From Halarsenatibacter sp964630835 (GTDB lineage Bacteria > Bacillota > Halanaerobiia > Halanaerobiales > Halarsenatibacteraceae), in the NCBI GenBank assembly GCA_964630835.1, contig CAZVZM010000007.1, forward strand, positions 1 through 54,982: a stretch of DNA of 54,982 nt, in the 5' to 3' direction. A model generated the notes under the pieces. It did no database searches. It saw only the letters and a list, made by a program, of their open reading frames with translations, and was not told the DNA's origin. The position numbers and the translations under genes were made by a program. Every line of letters begins with the position of its first letter. The first letter of the stretch is position 1. Of the stretch, positions 16,957 to 25,790 are shown one piece after another.

Positions 16957-18024
16957 TTCCAGTTTTTTGAGTATATCAGAGAGAGTATCACCGACAATCA
17001 CTTCCAGCTTATAATTTTTTGCTCTGTTTACGGCCTCCTTTTCATTTGCCCTTGAAGTTATAAAAAGATCGGCATTTTCTTCTGCTGCGGCTACAACCTT
17101 TAACTCTACACCAGATACCCGTGATATGTTGCCATTGTGGTCTATTTCACCCGAACCGGCAATCTTTCTCCCCCTTGTTAGGTCATCCTCTGTCAGCTGA
17201 TTGTAAATTTCAAGAGCAAACATAACCCCTGCGGATGGTCCAACAAGATCACTATCTTTAAAGTTGACCTTTTCTGGCATATCATATTCCAGCCCGGCGG
17301 AAGTGATTAAAATTCCAAGCGATGCATCTCCGTCGCGTTCATGGTGTTCCTGAGTTGGCACCTCAAGCTCAATTTCCTCATCATTGCGCAAAATTTCAAG
17401 TTTTACCGGACGCCCTATTTCCTTTTCAGAAATTTTATCAACTGCTTCTGTCGCCATTTCTATTTTATCTCCATCCACAGCTCTAATTATATCTCCTTTT
17501 TCTAAGTTATCCCGGGCGGGACTTCCCTCCATTACTTCAATAATTTCTACTCCCAATCCGGCTATTTCAACCTCTATTCCCGCTTCGTTAAAAGCTGCAG
17601 CCTGAGCTTCAAGCTGGCTTTCTTCCATGAGCTGTGCCATGAGCTCAATGTATTCTTCCTCATCCATTCCTGGAGGTATTGCAGCAGCCACAGGACTTAG
17701 CTCCTTATTTTCATCAGTTGGCAAAAGGACAAAACGAAATACATCCATGAAAGTAGCGCGCCTCTGTCCCACAGCGGTAAGATAAAAACTTCCCCATTTG
17801 TCAGAGCGATAGCTGTCCTCTACATCAATTATCTCCTCCAGCGATAGGGGAGGACCGGGTTCTACAATATAGTAACCGGAAGGCAAAAAGCTGGCCACTA
17901 CAAATAATACTAAAAAAGCAGCTGCAAAAATACGGTATAAAGGCAGCCTTCGTTCAGATTTTTTAATATCTAACTCTTCATCTTTCGATATATTATTATT
18001 ATCCAGTTCTCTATTGCCATTCAC
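16891..18024 (-). CDS. sepM: PDZ domain-containing Lon-type serine protease (SepM/YlbL family)
   Basis: 377 residues. One membrane segment (about 31–48, FAAAFLVLFVVASFL) precedes an extracytoplasmic PDZ domain (about 145–225) and a Lon-like catalytic domain. The Ser–Lys dyad is Ser274 in LVGPSAGVMF and Lys319 in GVELKVVAAAEEN. Homologues cut secreted peptides or membrane proteins; the substrate here is unknown. GTG at 18024 is preferred over the adjacent TTG at 18027 because GGAGG then has a 7-base spacing. Its last 22 codons overlap tmcAL on the other strand. Neighbouring sepM–ylbM is a familiar Firmicute pairing. Confidence 0.92.
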   Translation of the reverse strand: MNGNRELDNNNISKDEELDIKKSERRLPLYRIFAAAFLVLFVVASFLPSGYYIVEPGPPLSLEEIIDVEDSYRSDKWGSFYLTAVGQRRATFMDVFRFVLLPTDENKELSPVAAAIPPGMDEEEYIELMAQLMEESQLEAQAAAFNEAGIEVEIAGLGVEIIEVMEGSPARDNLEKGDIIRAVDGDKIEMATEAVDKISEKEIGRPVKLEILRNDEEIELEVPTQEHHERDGDASLGILITSAGLEYDMPEKVNFKDSDLVGPSAGVMFALEIYNQLTEDDLTRGRKIAGSGEIDHNGNISRVSGVELKVVAAAEENADLFITSRANEKEAVNRAKNYKLEVIVGDTLSDILKKLELFFDERGAEIQSLFSHGGLRI

Positions 18025-18054
18025 CAATACGCCTCCTTCTTTTACTCTTCCATC

Positions 18055-19674
18055 TCAGTAAACTGCGACCTGTCCATCTGCACGGGGTTCACTGGCCCCA
18101 ATCAAACATCCTCTATCCCTATCCATAAAAATTATTTGTCCTCTTCCATACCCTGACATTTTCCACTCAATTTTCACCTCGTGTCCTCTGCGTGAGAGCT
18201 CCCTGGCTGTTTCTCTATTAAAACCGGGTTCAAGCAGCAGTTTCTTTTCTTCCTGCCATCTCCAGCGAGGAGCAGTCAGAGCTTCCTGAGGATTCATGCC
18301 GTAATCGATCATATTTTGTAAAACCTGGACATGCCCCTGAGGTTGCATGAATCCTCCCATAACTCCAAATGGACCAGCAACATTTTTTCTATTGGATCGA
18401 ATAAAACCAGGGATAATTGTATGATAAGGCCTTCTGCCGGGAGCAGGCACATTGGCTTTCTCCTCATCGACAGAAAAGTTATGACCTCTATTGTGCAATG
18501 AGATACCCGTACCAGGTATAACAACTCCCGATCCAAATCCAGTATAATTGCTCTGTATTAGAGATACAAGATTTCCCTGGTTATCACCTGCAGCCAGATA
18601 GACAGTTCCTCCTCTATCCACAGGCCCGGGTTCCGGTTTGCTGGCTCTGGAAGTAATTTTATCTCTTTTCTGGTTCAAATAATTGTTAGAAAGAAGTTTT
18701 TCTGGAGATATTTCCATTTTTTTAGGATCTCCAATAAATTCTTTACCGTCAGCGAAAGCCTGTTTGAGGGCTTCTATTCGCAGGTGCATTTCGGAACAAT
18801 TTTTAAAGTTATGCAGATTTATATCATTCATTATTTTAAGAGCCTGCAGAGCAATAAGCCCCTGCCCGTTGGGGGGAAGTTCATAGATTTGATGGCCATT
18901 ATAATTTATCTTTAAAGGCTCCACTTCCAGAGGGGAGAAATCTTCCAGGTCTTCTCTGCTAATATAGCCTCCTGTTCTGTCAGCATATTCAACAATTTTC
19001 TCTGCAATTTCTCCTTGATAAAAATCCATAAGACCCTCTGCAGCCAGCCTTTCGAGGGTTTCAGCCTGTGATATATTTTTCCAGATTTCACCCGACTCAG
19101 GGGCCATTTTTTGCAGGGAAAAACTATTAAAAAAACTTTTTTTGTGATCCTCTGATAAATTTTCTCGATACTTTTTCAGAGCTTTATCCCAGTTATAAGC
19201 CACTACAGGTGATACGGGAAACCCCTCCCGCGCATAAATACAGGCCGGTCTAAAGATATCCTCCCAGTCAAGTCTGGCAAAGTTTTCTCCCAGATAGTTC
19301 CAGCCGGCTATCTGGCCCGGTACTGTCACTCCTCCCCAGCCAAACCTGTCAAGTTTTTTATTTCGGATCAGGTGATTTTCAATTTTGTCCTCGGGATAAT
19401 CGTATGGTAGCCAGCCAGATGAATTAAGTCCACCAATATTGCCCCTCCGAGAATAGAGAACAAAACAATCTCCTCCCAGTCCATTGGAAGTAGGCTCCAC
19501 CACAGTTAGGGCAGCTGCTGCTGCCAGAGCAGCGTCAAAAGCATTGCCTCCTCTTTCCAGCATACTGACTCCAGCCCTGGCAGCCAGGGGCTGTGAAGTT
19601 GCCACAGCTCCCCGTCTGGACATAATTGGCTGGCGATTGCATTCAATTTGATGATTTATTTCTGTTATATTCAT
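18055..19674 (-). CDS. ggt: Gamma-glutamyltransferase family protein
   Basis: 539 residues, one complete proenzyme. These N-terminal nucleophile hydrolases cleave themselves before a Thr and then hydrolyse or transfer gamma-glutamyl groups. The expected site is Thr357 in DRGGTVYLA, with a small subunit of about 183 residues containing GFGSGVVIPGTGISLHNRG and MGGFMQPQGHVQVLQN. No signal peptide is visible, so it may act in the cytoplasm, like YwrD-type members. ATG at 19674 has AGGAG upstream. It lies between sepM and a threonine dehydratase. A gamma-glutamyl peptide or cephalosporin-type acylase activity cannot be excluded. Confidence 0.9.
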   Translation of the reverse strand: MNITEINHQIECNRQPIMSRRGAVATSQPLAARAGVSMLERGGNAFDAALAAAAALTVVEPTSNGLGGDCFVLYSRRGNIGGLNSSGWLPYDYPEDKIENHLIRNKKLDRFGWGGVTVPGQIAGWNYLGENFARLDWEDIFRPACIYAREGFPVSPVVAYNWDKALKKYRENLSEDHKKSFFNSFSLQKMAPESGEIWKNISQAETLERLAAEGLMDFYQGEIAEKIVEYADRTGGYISREDLEDFSPLEVEPLKINYNGHQIYELPPNGQGLIALQALKIMNDINLHNFKNCSEMHLRIEALKQAFADGKEFIGDPKKMEISPEKLLSNNYLNQKRDKITSRASKPEPGPVDRGGTVYLAAGDNQGNLVSLIQSNYTGFGSGVVIPGTGISLHNRGHNFSVDEEKANVPAPGRRPYHTIIPGFIRSNRKNVAGPFGVMGGFMQPQGHVQVLQNMIDYGMNPQEALTAPRWRWQEEKKLLLEPGFNRETARELSRRGHEVKIEWKMSGYGRGQIIFMDRDRGCLIGASEPRADGQVAVY

Positions 19675-19727
19675 TGCTTTACATCTCCTGTGAAGATTTT
19701 ATATTTCAGCATCTCGTTATAAAAAAT

Positions 19728-19857
19728 TGGTTCTTCCCCATATCAGTTGTTGCAGGAAGCTATGAGGCTCCGCTCACAATAAAATTTTTCCTACAATTAG
19801 TTTGTAACAGGTGGATCAAAATTAGCTTATCTAATTATATCTTCCAGTATAATTATT
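19728..19857 (+). repeat. Dispersed intergenic repeat, copy 4 (mosaic)
   Basis: This copy links three modules: the core TGGTTCTTCCCCATATCAG at 19728, GGAAGCTATGAGGCTCCG and ATAAAATTTTTCC at 19754–19790, and AACAGGTGGATCAAAATTAG near 19805. It ends with TATATCTTCCAGTATA (about 19838), the reverse complement of the TATACTGGAAGATATA at 3240 and 25629. It fills most of the ggt–threonine dehydratase gap. Confidence 0.75.
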
Positions 19858-19925
19858 GAGAAGGAGAGCTCAAGAAAACTTCACATCGCTGTAGAACTTT
19901 AAATGTCCCGCAGAAAACATAAAAA

Positions 19926-20927
19926 CTACTGCAGGTTGTTTTTTAAGATTTTGCCGATAAGCTGATGGTCTATATTACCTCCTGTAATAACGCAAACTAT
20001 TGGCTCTTTTTTTTCTTTTATCGATATACTGGAAAGAGCAGCTACAGAAGCACATCCTGCAAGTTCTGCCACTACCCTGGCCTTATTCATTAGCTTAATA
20101 AAAGAATCCTGCATTGCCTGCTCTGTCACTTTTATGACACCTTCCAGATTATCGCGGACAAGAGGAAATGTCAACATGCCCGGTTGAGCTACCTTGATTC
20201 CATCAGCCAGGGTGGAAATCTCATCTAACTCCACTCTTTTTCCTCTGGAAAGAGATTCGGCCATAGAAGCAGCCCCTTCAGCTTCCACTCCAAGAATGTC
20301 AGTGCCGGGGGATAAAATATTGCGTGCCAGACTTATGCCGGCAGCCCCTCCTCCCCCACCTATAGGACATATAACTGTACCTGGATCACAAATGGTAGTG
20401 AATATTTCCCAGCCAAGGGTTGCATTACCGAGAATGATTTCCAGATCATCAAAACTTGAAATATAAATCATGTCACGTTCTTTTGCGATCTCTTTAGCTT
20501 TTTTGGCTGCTTCATCATAACTATTACCACTGGTTATAACTTCAGCGCCGTAGCTCTTTAATTTTTTTACTTTTATTCGGGGGGTTTTTCTGGGAACCAG
20601 CACCAGGGAAGGGATGGATTTTAAACAGGCAGAAAGAGATAGTCCCAGGCCGTGGTTTCCGGATGAAGCTGTAATTACCCCTTTATTTAGTTTATCCTCA
20701 TCCAGAGTCGACAGTTTTCTGGCATTACCCCTGATTTTAAAAGCACCTGTCCTCTGAAGATTTTCAAGCTTCAGGTAGATCTTTTTACCAAACTCCTCGC
20801 TGAGCTCCTCGCAATAACTGCAGGGAGTCCAGTTTATATAATCATCTATCTCTTCTCTTATTTCTGCCAGATCATTTTTGTCTATATTTTTAAGGTCCAC
20901 CTCATCTCGAAATGCATATTTACTCAC
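19926..20927 (-). CDS. Threonine/serine dehydratase, PLP-dependent (IlvA/TdcB-like, no regulatory domain)
   Basis: 333 residues, fold type II PLP enzyme. It deaminates threonine (or serine) to 2-oxobutyrate (pyruvate) and ammonia. The PLP lysine is in LQRTGAFKIRGNARKL (K64), the substrate loop is SSGNHGLG, and the phosphate loop is IGGGGGAAGIS. The length matches catalytic-only dehydratases without the ACT-like domain of biosynthetic IlvA, suggesting a catabolic role. GTG at 20927 has GGGGAGGGGGC upstream. Threonine versus serine preference, or a racemase-like activity, cannot be settled from sequence. Confidence 0.88.
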   Translation of the reverse strand: MSKYAFRDEVDLKNIDKNDLAEIREEIDDYINWTPCSYCEELSEEFGKKIYLKLENLQRTGAFKIRGNARKLSTLDEDKLNKGVITASSGNHGLGLSLSACLKSIPSLVLVPRKTPRIKVKKLKSYGAEVITSGNSYDEAAKKAKEIAKERDMIYISSFDDLEIILGNATLGWEIFTTICDPGTVICPIGGGGGAAGISLARNILSPGTDILGVEAEGAASMAESLSRGKRVELDEISTLADGIKVAQPGMLTFPLVRDNLEGVIKVTEQAMQDSFIKLMNKARVVAELAGCASVAALSSISIKEKKEPIVCVITGGNIDHQLIGKILKNNLQ

Positions 20928-20961
20928 AGATTTGCCCCCTCCCCGGAAAGTCCTATTTTAC

Positions 20962-21459
20962 CTAACAGTCGAAATTTTCATCATGAAATTTACTTTGCAG
21001 GGCTGCCTCAGAAGCATCAGGTACAAAATGAGACAGCTCCCCTCCATATTTTGCCACCTCTTTGACAAGGCTGGAACTTATATGGGCATATTCAGGGTCT
21101 GTCATCAGAAAAATTGTGTCCAAATTTTTCCTCATTTTTTTGTTCATAACAGCCATCTGCATTTCACCTTCAAAATCAGAGACCGATCTCAGACCGCGTA
21201 TAATTACAGAAGCAGAAATGCTTTTTGCATATTCAACGGTCAATCCATCATATGTATCCACTTTAATCCCGGAGAAATTCCTGCAGGACTCTTTTAAAAT
21301 TTTCGACCTCTTCTCCCGGGAAAAAACCGGCTTTTTTTCCGGATTTTCAATAACAGCTATGGTTACCTCAGAAAAAATTTTACTCGCTCTTTTTATTATG
21401 TTTATATGACCATAAGTTACAGGATCAAAACTACCGGGGTATAAAGCTTTTTTACCCAT
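20962..21459 (-). CDS. coaD: Phosphopantetheine adenylyltransferase
   Basis: 165 residues, the normal length. It adds AMP to 4'-phosphopantetheine in CoA synthesis. The signature YPGSFDPVTYGHINI is at residues 6–20 and the C-terminal ISSSLVKEVAKYGG is typical. ATG at 21459 with AGGTG 6 bases upstream is preferred to the ATG at 21468. It overlaps the rsmD stop, in the standard rsmD–coaD pair. Confidence 0.96.
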   Translation of the reverse strand: MGKKALYPGSFDPVTYGHINIIKRASKIFSEVTIAVIENPEKKPVFSREKRSKILKESCRNFSGIKVDTYDGLTVEYAKSISASVIIRGLRSVSDFEGEMQMAVMNKKMRKNLDTIFLMTDPEYAHISSSLVKEVAKYGGELSHFVPDASEAALQSKFHDENFDC

Positions 21460-22015
21460 TATCATCACCTGCTCCCTGGTACTCCAGCAGATATATACCT
21501 GTTTTCCCGTACTGCTTTTCCCGCAAAATGAGATATTCCTCCAGATTTAATTCCGGTTTTTCTCTCACATAAAATTCCACCACCACAATTGCTGGGTTTA
21601 TTAAGCAGTTTTTGTGGATTAAATCTTCCAGCACATAATCATATTCTTCTGAATCATATGGTGGATCAATAAAAACCAGATCATACTTTTTTGTCGTAGT
21701 GGAAAGAAAACTACTGGCCTTCAAACATAAAACTTCACATCTATCCTCACTGCCAATTTTATTAATATTATCCTCTATAATACCACAATTTTTGCTGCTC
21801 ATCTCCACAAAAGTGGTCCATTCCGCTCCTCTGCTGATAGCTTCAAGGCCCAGATTTCCAGATCCAGCATAGAGATCCAGACAACAGGATTCCCGCGGGA
21901 AATCCTGGATCATATTAAAAACCGCTTCCTTTACTACATCTTTTGTAGGGCGCATTTTATCCGGATCCCCTGTTTTCAGGCGAGTTCCTTTATAACTGCC
22001 CGAAATAATTCTCAA
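21452..22015 (-). CDS. rsmD: 16S rRNA (guanine966-N2)-methyltransferase
   Basis: 187 residues. It methylates G966 of 16S rRNA using SAM. The start RIISGSYKGTRL, the SAM loop LDLYAGSGNLGLEA and the catalytic VFIDPPY match the family. The start is TTG at 22015, giving the conserved M-R-I-I-S-G. An ATG 8 bases upstream is out of frame and stops after three codons, overlapping the real start. It overlaps coaD by 8 bases. Confidence 0.94.
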   Translation of the reverse strand: MRIISGSYKGTRLKTGDPDKMRPTKDVVKEAVFNMIQDFPRESCCLDLYAGSGNLGLEAISRGAEWTTFVEMSSKNCGIIEDNINKIGSEDRCEVLCLKASSFLSTTTKKYDLVFIDPPYDSEEYDYVLEDLIHKNCLINPAIVVVEFYVREKPELNLEEYLILREKQYGKTGIYLLEYQGAGDDNG

Positions 22016-22082
22016 AACCGCATCACAACCTTTCCCTTAAATTCAAGATAAAGACCCATCCGGTTTTTGAACGGCAAATATT

Positions 22083-22973
22083 TTATAAATATATATCATC
22101 AGGCAAAAATTCCCCCTGAAGAAGAACGGCCCCATAAACTGAAGGACCAGTATGACACCCCAGCACAGGGCTTATAATGCTTCTAATAGTTATAAATTCT
22201 AATTGCTGTTTACTTAGTTCAGCCTCGAGTGCACTTTTTAGATCTTCAGCATTTTCACGAGCAGCCCCATAGACAATTCCCAGCCAGACCTTTTTGCTCT
22301 TCGCTGTCCTGTCTTTCACTCTCTCAACAATCTCATCCTGCAATCTTTTTTTACCTCTAACTTTTCCTGCCGGAATTACTTCTCCTTCATCACCGGGAAC
22401 AGTTAGTATGGGTTGAAAATTCAGGATAGAGCCCAGCAAAGCACTTGCTTTTCCTATTCTCCCCCCTTTTTCCAGATAGGTGAGATCATCAACCGTAAAA
22501 TATAAAATACTACTATCCCTTGCATCCTCTAAGACTTTCATTATTTCATTCCAGTCCCTATCCTGCTCAAGCAGTTTTACAACAAGTAATACCATAAAAC
22601 CGAGCCCCAGAGAGGCAGATTGAGAATCAAATATTTTAATGCTGGCTCCCTCTATCTGCTGAGATGCAGTATGAGCGGCACGAAGGGTGCCACTTAGCTC
22701 TCCGGAGAGGTGAATAGAAAAAATTTCATCGTATTCTGCTGTCAGACTTTCATAAACGCTGACAAATTCCCCCACCGCTGGCTGAGATGTAGAGGGCATT
22801 TCTCCCTTTTCCTGAAGGCGATCGAAAAAGTTGGCTGCAGTTATGTCGACTCCATCTACAAAAGATTCCTCAGCAAAATTTATTTTAAGCGGGACCACAC
22901 TCAAAATATCAATCTCATTTCTGATATCTAAAGGGATATCACAGGTGCTGTCGGTAACAACTGCCCTTTTCAT
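22083..22973 (-). CDS. DegV family fatty acid-binding protein (FakB-like)
   Basis: 296 residues. DegV/FakB proteins hold a free fatty acid so that FakA can phosphorylate it. The N-terminus VTDSTCDIP, the middle FSIHLSGELSGTLRAA and YFTVDDLTYLEKGGRIGKASALLG match. ATG at 22973 has GGGGGAA upstream. It follows, 49 bases later, a DAK2-domain protein of the FakA type, so the two likely work together. The acyl-phosphate product would be used by PlsX/PlsY. Confidence 0.92.
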   Translation of the reverse strand: MKRAVVTDSTCDIPLDIRNEIDILSVVPLKINFAEESFVDGVDITAANFFDRLQEKGEMPSTSQPAVGEFVSVYESLTAEYDEIFSIHLSGELSGTLRAAHTASQQIEGASIKIFDSQSASLGLGFMVLLVVKLLEQDRDWNEIMKVLEDARDSSILYFTVDDLTYLEKGGRIGKASALLGSILNFQPILTVPGDEGEVIPAGKVRGKKRLQDEIVERVKDRTAKSKKVWLGIVYGAARENAEDLKSALEAELSKQQLEFITIRSIISPVLGCHTGPSVYGAVLLQGEFLPDDIYL

Positions 22974-23022
22974 TTTATATTCCCCCGACAATACATATTT
23001 TTACTCCATTTTCGTAAAAATG

Positions 23023-24747
23023 CTATTCCAGAGAAATTATATATGGATAAAGAGGCTGACCCCCTTCATAAATTTCCACTTCCAAACCTTCACAAAACCG
23101 TTCTTCAATTCTCTTTCTGAGATCAAGTGCCTGTTCTTCATCAATTTCTTCCCCGTAAAATATTGTAATTAGATCTTCATCTTCAAGTGCATCTTCCAGA
23201 AGGTCTAATACAACATTTTCATAGCTGCTCCCTTTAGTTTTAATATCGCCATCGATAAGTCCTATAACTTCTCCCTCTTCTATAGATAAATCCCTGACAT
23301 TAGAATCCTTTACCGCCTCAGTGACTTCCAGAGTTTTAATTTTCTTGAGCTCCTTTTTCATGGCCGAAGCCAGATCGGCCAGCTCCTGATCCCGCCCATA
23401 AAGCATCATCGAAGCCACAGCTTCGGTAAAATTTTCAGTGGGGATAACCTTTACATCTTTTTCCGAACAAAGCTCAGCTGCCTGTCGGGCTGCTGATATG
23501 ATGTTTTTATTGTTGGGAAATACAATCAATTCACCGGCAGGTATTTCTTCCAGAGCTGAAAGCAGCTCATTGGTGCTGGGATTCATCGACTGTCCACCGT
23601 GAATAATTCTGTCCACACCAAGCTGCTTCAGGATTTCCCTGATGCCCTCTCCAGAAACTACAGCTATTACGCCTCGTTTTTTCTCCTCCTGTCCGGTTGA
23701 GTCATTTACTTCTTTGATCCCTGTCCCACTGTTAAGCTCCATTCCAGAGGCAGTAGCCTGTCTTTCCTTTTGTATCTCCACAAAATCTTCATGAGATTGC
23801 TCCTGCTGAAGCTCCATATTATCTATATTGACCTCTTCCAGCATTCCCAGTTTAAGTCCGTATTCGAGCACTACACCGGGATGATCGGTGTGAATGTGCA
23901 CTTTAACAATGTTATCCGCTCCCACTACCATAAGAGAATCTCCGTAATTATTTAGTTCAGAGCGAATTTTTTCCACCTCATGCTGTCCATTATCATCTTC
24001 CAGTTTTATTAACATCTGAGTGCAGTAGGTATAAATTATTTCATCCGCTGAAATTTCAACACTCTCTTCAGCTGCCTCTTCTACTGCATCTGCAGTTTCC
24101 ACCTTCTCTCCTTCGAGCGATCTCAGCATTCCTTCAAAAATAAAAACCAGACCCTGACCTCCTGCATCAACCACATCAGCCTCCTTTAAAACTGGGAGCT
24201 GTTCGGGCGTTTTGTTTAAAGCTTTATCTGCAATTTTGTGAGTTTGTCGCATAATTTTCACAAGGTCATCTGTCTCTTCCAGTGCATCTCGAGCTCCTTC
24301 AGCCGCACGTCGCGAAACAGTCAGTATCGTGCCTTCAACAGGTTTCAATACACCCTTATAAGCCACACGGGAGGCCTCTTCCAGACCATTTACAAAATCC
24401 TCAGACTCTATAACCTGATTTTCTTCATTAACCTGAGCAAAACCTCTCAGCAGCTGAGATAAAATAACCCCTGAGTTGCCCCGGGCTCCCATAAGTGCTC
24501 CCCGAGAAAGAGATTGACAGATTTCACCTGCGTGATTGCAATCCTCCCCTTTTATTTCTTCAAGAGCTTCCTTCATAGTTAAACTCATATTGGTACCTGT
24601 GTCTCCATCAGGAACGGGAAAAACATTAAGAGAATCTATAAGAGATTTCTTTTTCTCAAGCATGCTTGCGGCAAATTTAATCATTTCCTTTAATTTCCGC
24701 CCATCAATCATATCAGCTGTTTTTCTGCCTTCATTTCCACTCGTCAT
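23023..24747 (-). CDS. yloV: DAK2 domain kinase, FakA/YloV family
   Basis: 574 residues. The N-terminal DhaL-type ATP domain carries FPVPDGDTGTNMSLTM (about 42–57) with the Asp residues that bind magnesium–ATP, and SRGALMGARGNSGVILSQLL. A middle region has a DAK1-like fold and there is a C-terminal family domain. Homologues phosphorylate fatty acids held by FakB/DegV. ATG at 24747 overlaps the end of asp23; a second in-frame ATG at 24711 is possible. The asp23–yloV order is conserved. recG, which often follows yloV, is not here; a DegV gene is in its place. Confidence 0.92.
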   Translation of the reverse strand: MTSGNEGRKTADMIDGRKLKEMIKFAASMLEKKKSLIDSLNVFPVPDGDTGTNMSLTMKEALEEIKGEDCNHAGEICQSLSRGALMGARGNSGVILSQLLRGFAQVNEENQVIESEDFVNGLEEASRVAYKGVLKPVEGTILTVSRRAAEGARDALEETDDLVKIMRQTHKIADKALNKTPEQLPVLKEADVVDAGGQGLVFIFEGMLRSLEGEKVETADAVEEAAEESVEISADEIIYTYCTQMLIKLEDDNGQHEVEKIRSELNNYGDSLMVVGADNIVKVHIHTDHPGVVLEYGLKLGMLEEVNIDNMELQQEQSHEDFVEIQKERQATASGMELNSGTGIKEVNDSTGQEEKKRGVIAVVSGEGIREILKQLGVDRIIHGGQSMNPSTNELLSALEEIPAGELIVFPNNKNIISAARQAAELCSEKDVKVIPTENFTEAVASMMLYGRDQELADLASAMKKELKKIKTLEVTEAVKDSNVRDLSIEEGEVIGLIDGDIKTKGSSYENVVLDLLEDALEDEDLITIFYGEEIDEEQALDLRKRIEERFCEGLEVEIYEGGQPLYPYIISLE

Positions 24748-25099
24748 CTTCCACCCTCACTCCCTGAACATTTATATCTACTTTTTCCACTTCAATTCCC
24801 AGTTTGTCCTGAATAATATAACTTACTCTCTGCATGGCATTGTTTGCAACCTGAGCTATATTTGTGCCAAATTCGACAATAATATCTAACTGCAGGCTAA
24901 CCGCATCCCCATCAATATCAACTTTAACTCCTTTAGTCATATTTTCCCAGCCCAAAATATCAGCAAGTCCATCCTGCATGTTTTTTGATGCCATTCCCAC
25001 AAGACCATAGCATTCCATAGCAGCCAGCCCCGCTACCTTTGCAATTACTTCTCTTTCTATTACTATTTCGCCATAATCGTTTTCCCACTTCTTACTCAT
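24731..25099 (-). CDS. Asp23/Gls24 family envelope stress protein (YloU)
   Basis: 122 residues. Recognisable by GEIVIEREVIAKVAGLAAMECYGLVGM (about 10–36) and the C-terminal VDINVQGVRV. Members associate with the membrane and are linked to envelope stress; the biochemical role is unclear. ATG at 25099 has GAGGTGA upstream. It is divergent from rpmB and co-transcribed with yloV. Confidence 0.92.
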   Translation of the reverse strand: MSKKWENDYGEIVIEREVIAKVAGLAAMECYGLVGMASKNMQDGLADILGWENMTKGVKVDIDGDAVSLQLDIIVEFGTNIAQVANNAMQRVSYIIQDKLGIEVEKVDINVQGVRVEDDEWK

Positions 25100-25142
25100 T
25101 TTTTCACCTCACATTGCAAAAAACACTAATTATTCACTAACA

Positions 25143-25171
25143 ATTCTATAATACTTATCAAAAACATGCAA
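25143..25171 (-). promoter_or_regulatory. Promoter candidate for asp23–yloV
   Basis: Minus strand TTGCAT (25171–25166), 17-base spacer, TAGAAT (25148–25143), about 45 bases before the asp23 start. It is back-to-back with the rpmB promoter. Confidence 0.5.
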
Positions 25172-25187
25172 ACCTGATGTCCCGGGC

Positions 25188-25215
25188 TTGTCATCCGAAC
25201 AGGTTATATGATAAT
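25188..25215 (+). promoter_or_regulatory. Promoter candidate for rpmB
   Basis: TTGTCA (25188–25193), 16-base spacer, GATAAT (25210–25215), about 50 bases ahead of rpmB. Confidence 0.55.
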
Positions 25216-25271
25216 ATGTAAGGGATGATGATTTTCTAAACATTAAAGGAAAACCGCAGGAGGTGTTTTAC

Positions 25272-25502
25272 ATGGCTCGAGTCTGTGAAATTTGTGGTAA
25301 AGGAGGCAATACTGCCAACTCGATTACCCGGCGGGGCAAGGCCAAGAAAAAAGGGGGAGTGGGAAAAAACGTGACAGGCAGTTCCAAACGCACCCAGCGT
25401 CCCAATTTAAAAAAAGTTAAGGCCCTTATCGATGGCGAGAAAAAAAGGATAAAAGTTTGCACACAGTGCATAAAATCAAACAGGGTAATCAAAGCTCACT
25501 AA
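25272..25502 (+). CDS. rpmB: Ribosomal protein bL28
   Basis: 76 residues, basic. It has two Cys pairs, CEIC near the N-terminus and CTQC near the C-terminus, making the zinc-binding form. The motif KRTQRPNLKKVKALIDG is characteristic. ATG at 25272 follows AGGAGGTG; three earlier in-frame codons lie inside the spacer. It is a single gene with its own promoter and terminator, as is usual beside asp23. Confidence 0.97.
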   Translation: MARVCEICGKGGNTANSITRRGKAKKKGGVGKNVTGSSKRTQRPNLKKVKALIDGEKKRIKVCTQCIKSNRVIKAH

Positions 25503-25532
25503 AAGAAATTCTTCCATAATTTTAATTTTACC

Positions 25533-25570
25533 GGGGATGATGTGCTTTTACCAGCACATAATCCCCTTTT
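25533..25570 (+). terminator. Rho-independent terminator of rpmB
   Basis: GGGGATGATGTGCT, 6-base loop, AGCACATAATCCCC, then TTTT. The stem is 14 bp with one mismatch. It lies 31 bases after the stop codon. Confidence 0.88.
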
Positions 25571-25571
25571 A

Positions 25572-25760
25572 GTTTGATTCCTCTTAAATTCAGTTGAAAA
25601 ATAGGAGTGTCAAAAAAGCTTATTTAGTTATACTGGAAGATATAAAGCTTTTTTCACAATGAAATTTTTCCTCTGCATAAATTTAGTTTTCGGCCATGGA
25701 CTTAATCTGAGTTTCGAAAAATTTCGAGTATCACTTCGCTATATATCTTCCAGTTATTAG
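25572..25760 (+). repeat. Dispersed intergenic repeat, copy 5 (large imperfect hairpin)
   Basis: The first 100 bases match copy 1. From about 25628 the element is a long imperfect palindrome. ACTGGAAGATATA near 25630 pairs with TATATCTTCCAGT ending at 25755, and GAAATTTTTC near 25661 pairs with GAAAAATTTC near 25715. The loop is about 45 bases. It fills the rpmB–thiN gap after the rpmB terminator. Confidence 0.78.
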
Positions 25761-25790
25761 TATCATGATAGCTGTCTTATTCGATATCTA

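Noticed and set aside
25572..25760. CRISPR-like repeat array
   Set aside because: The repeats are single dispersed copies with internal symmetry, without regular spacing or spacers.
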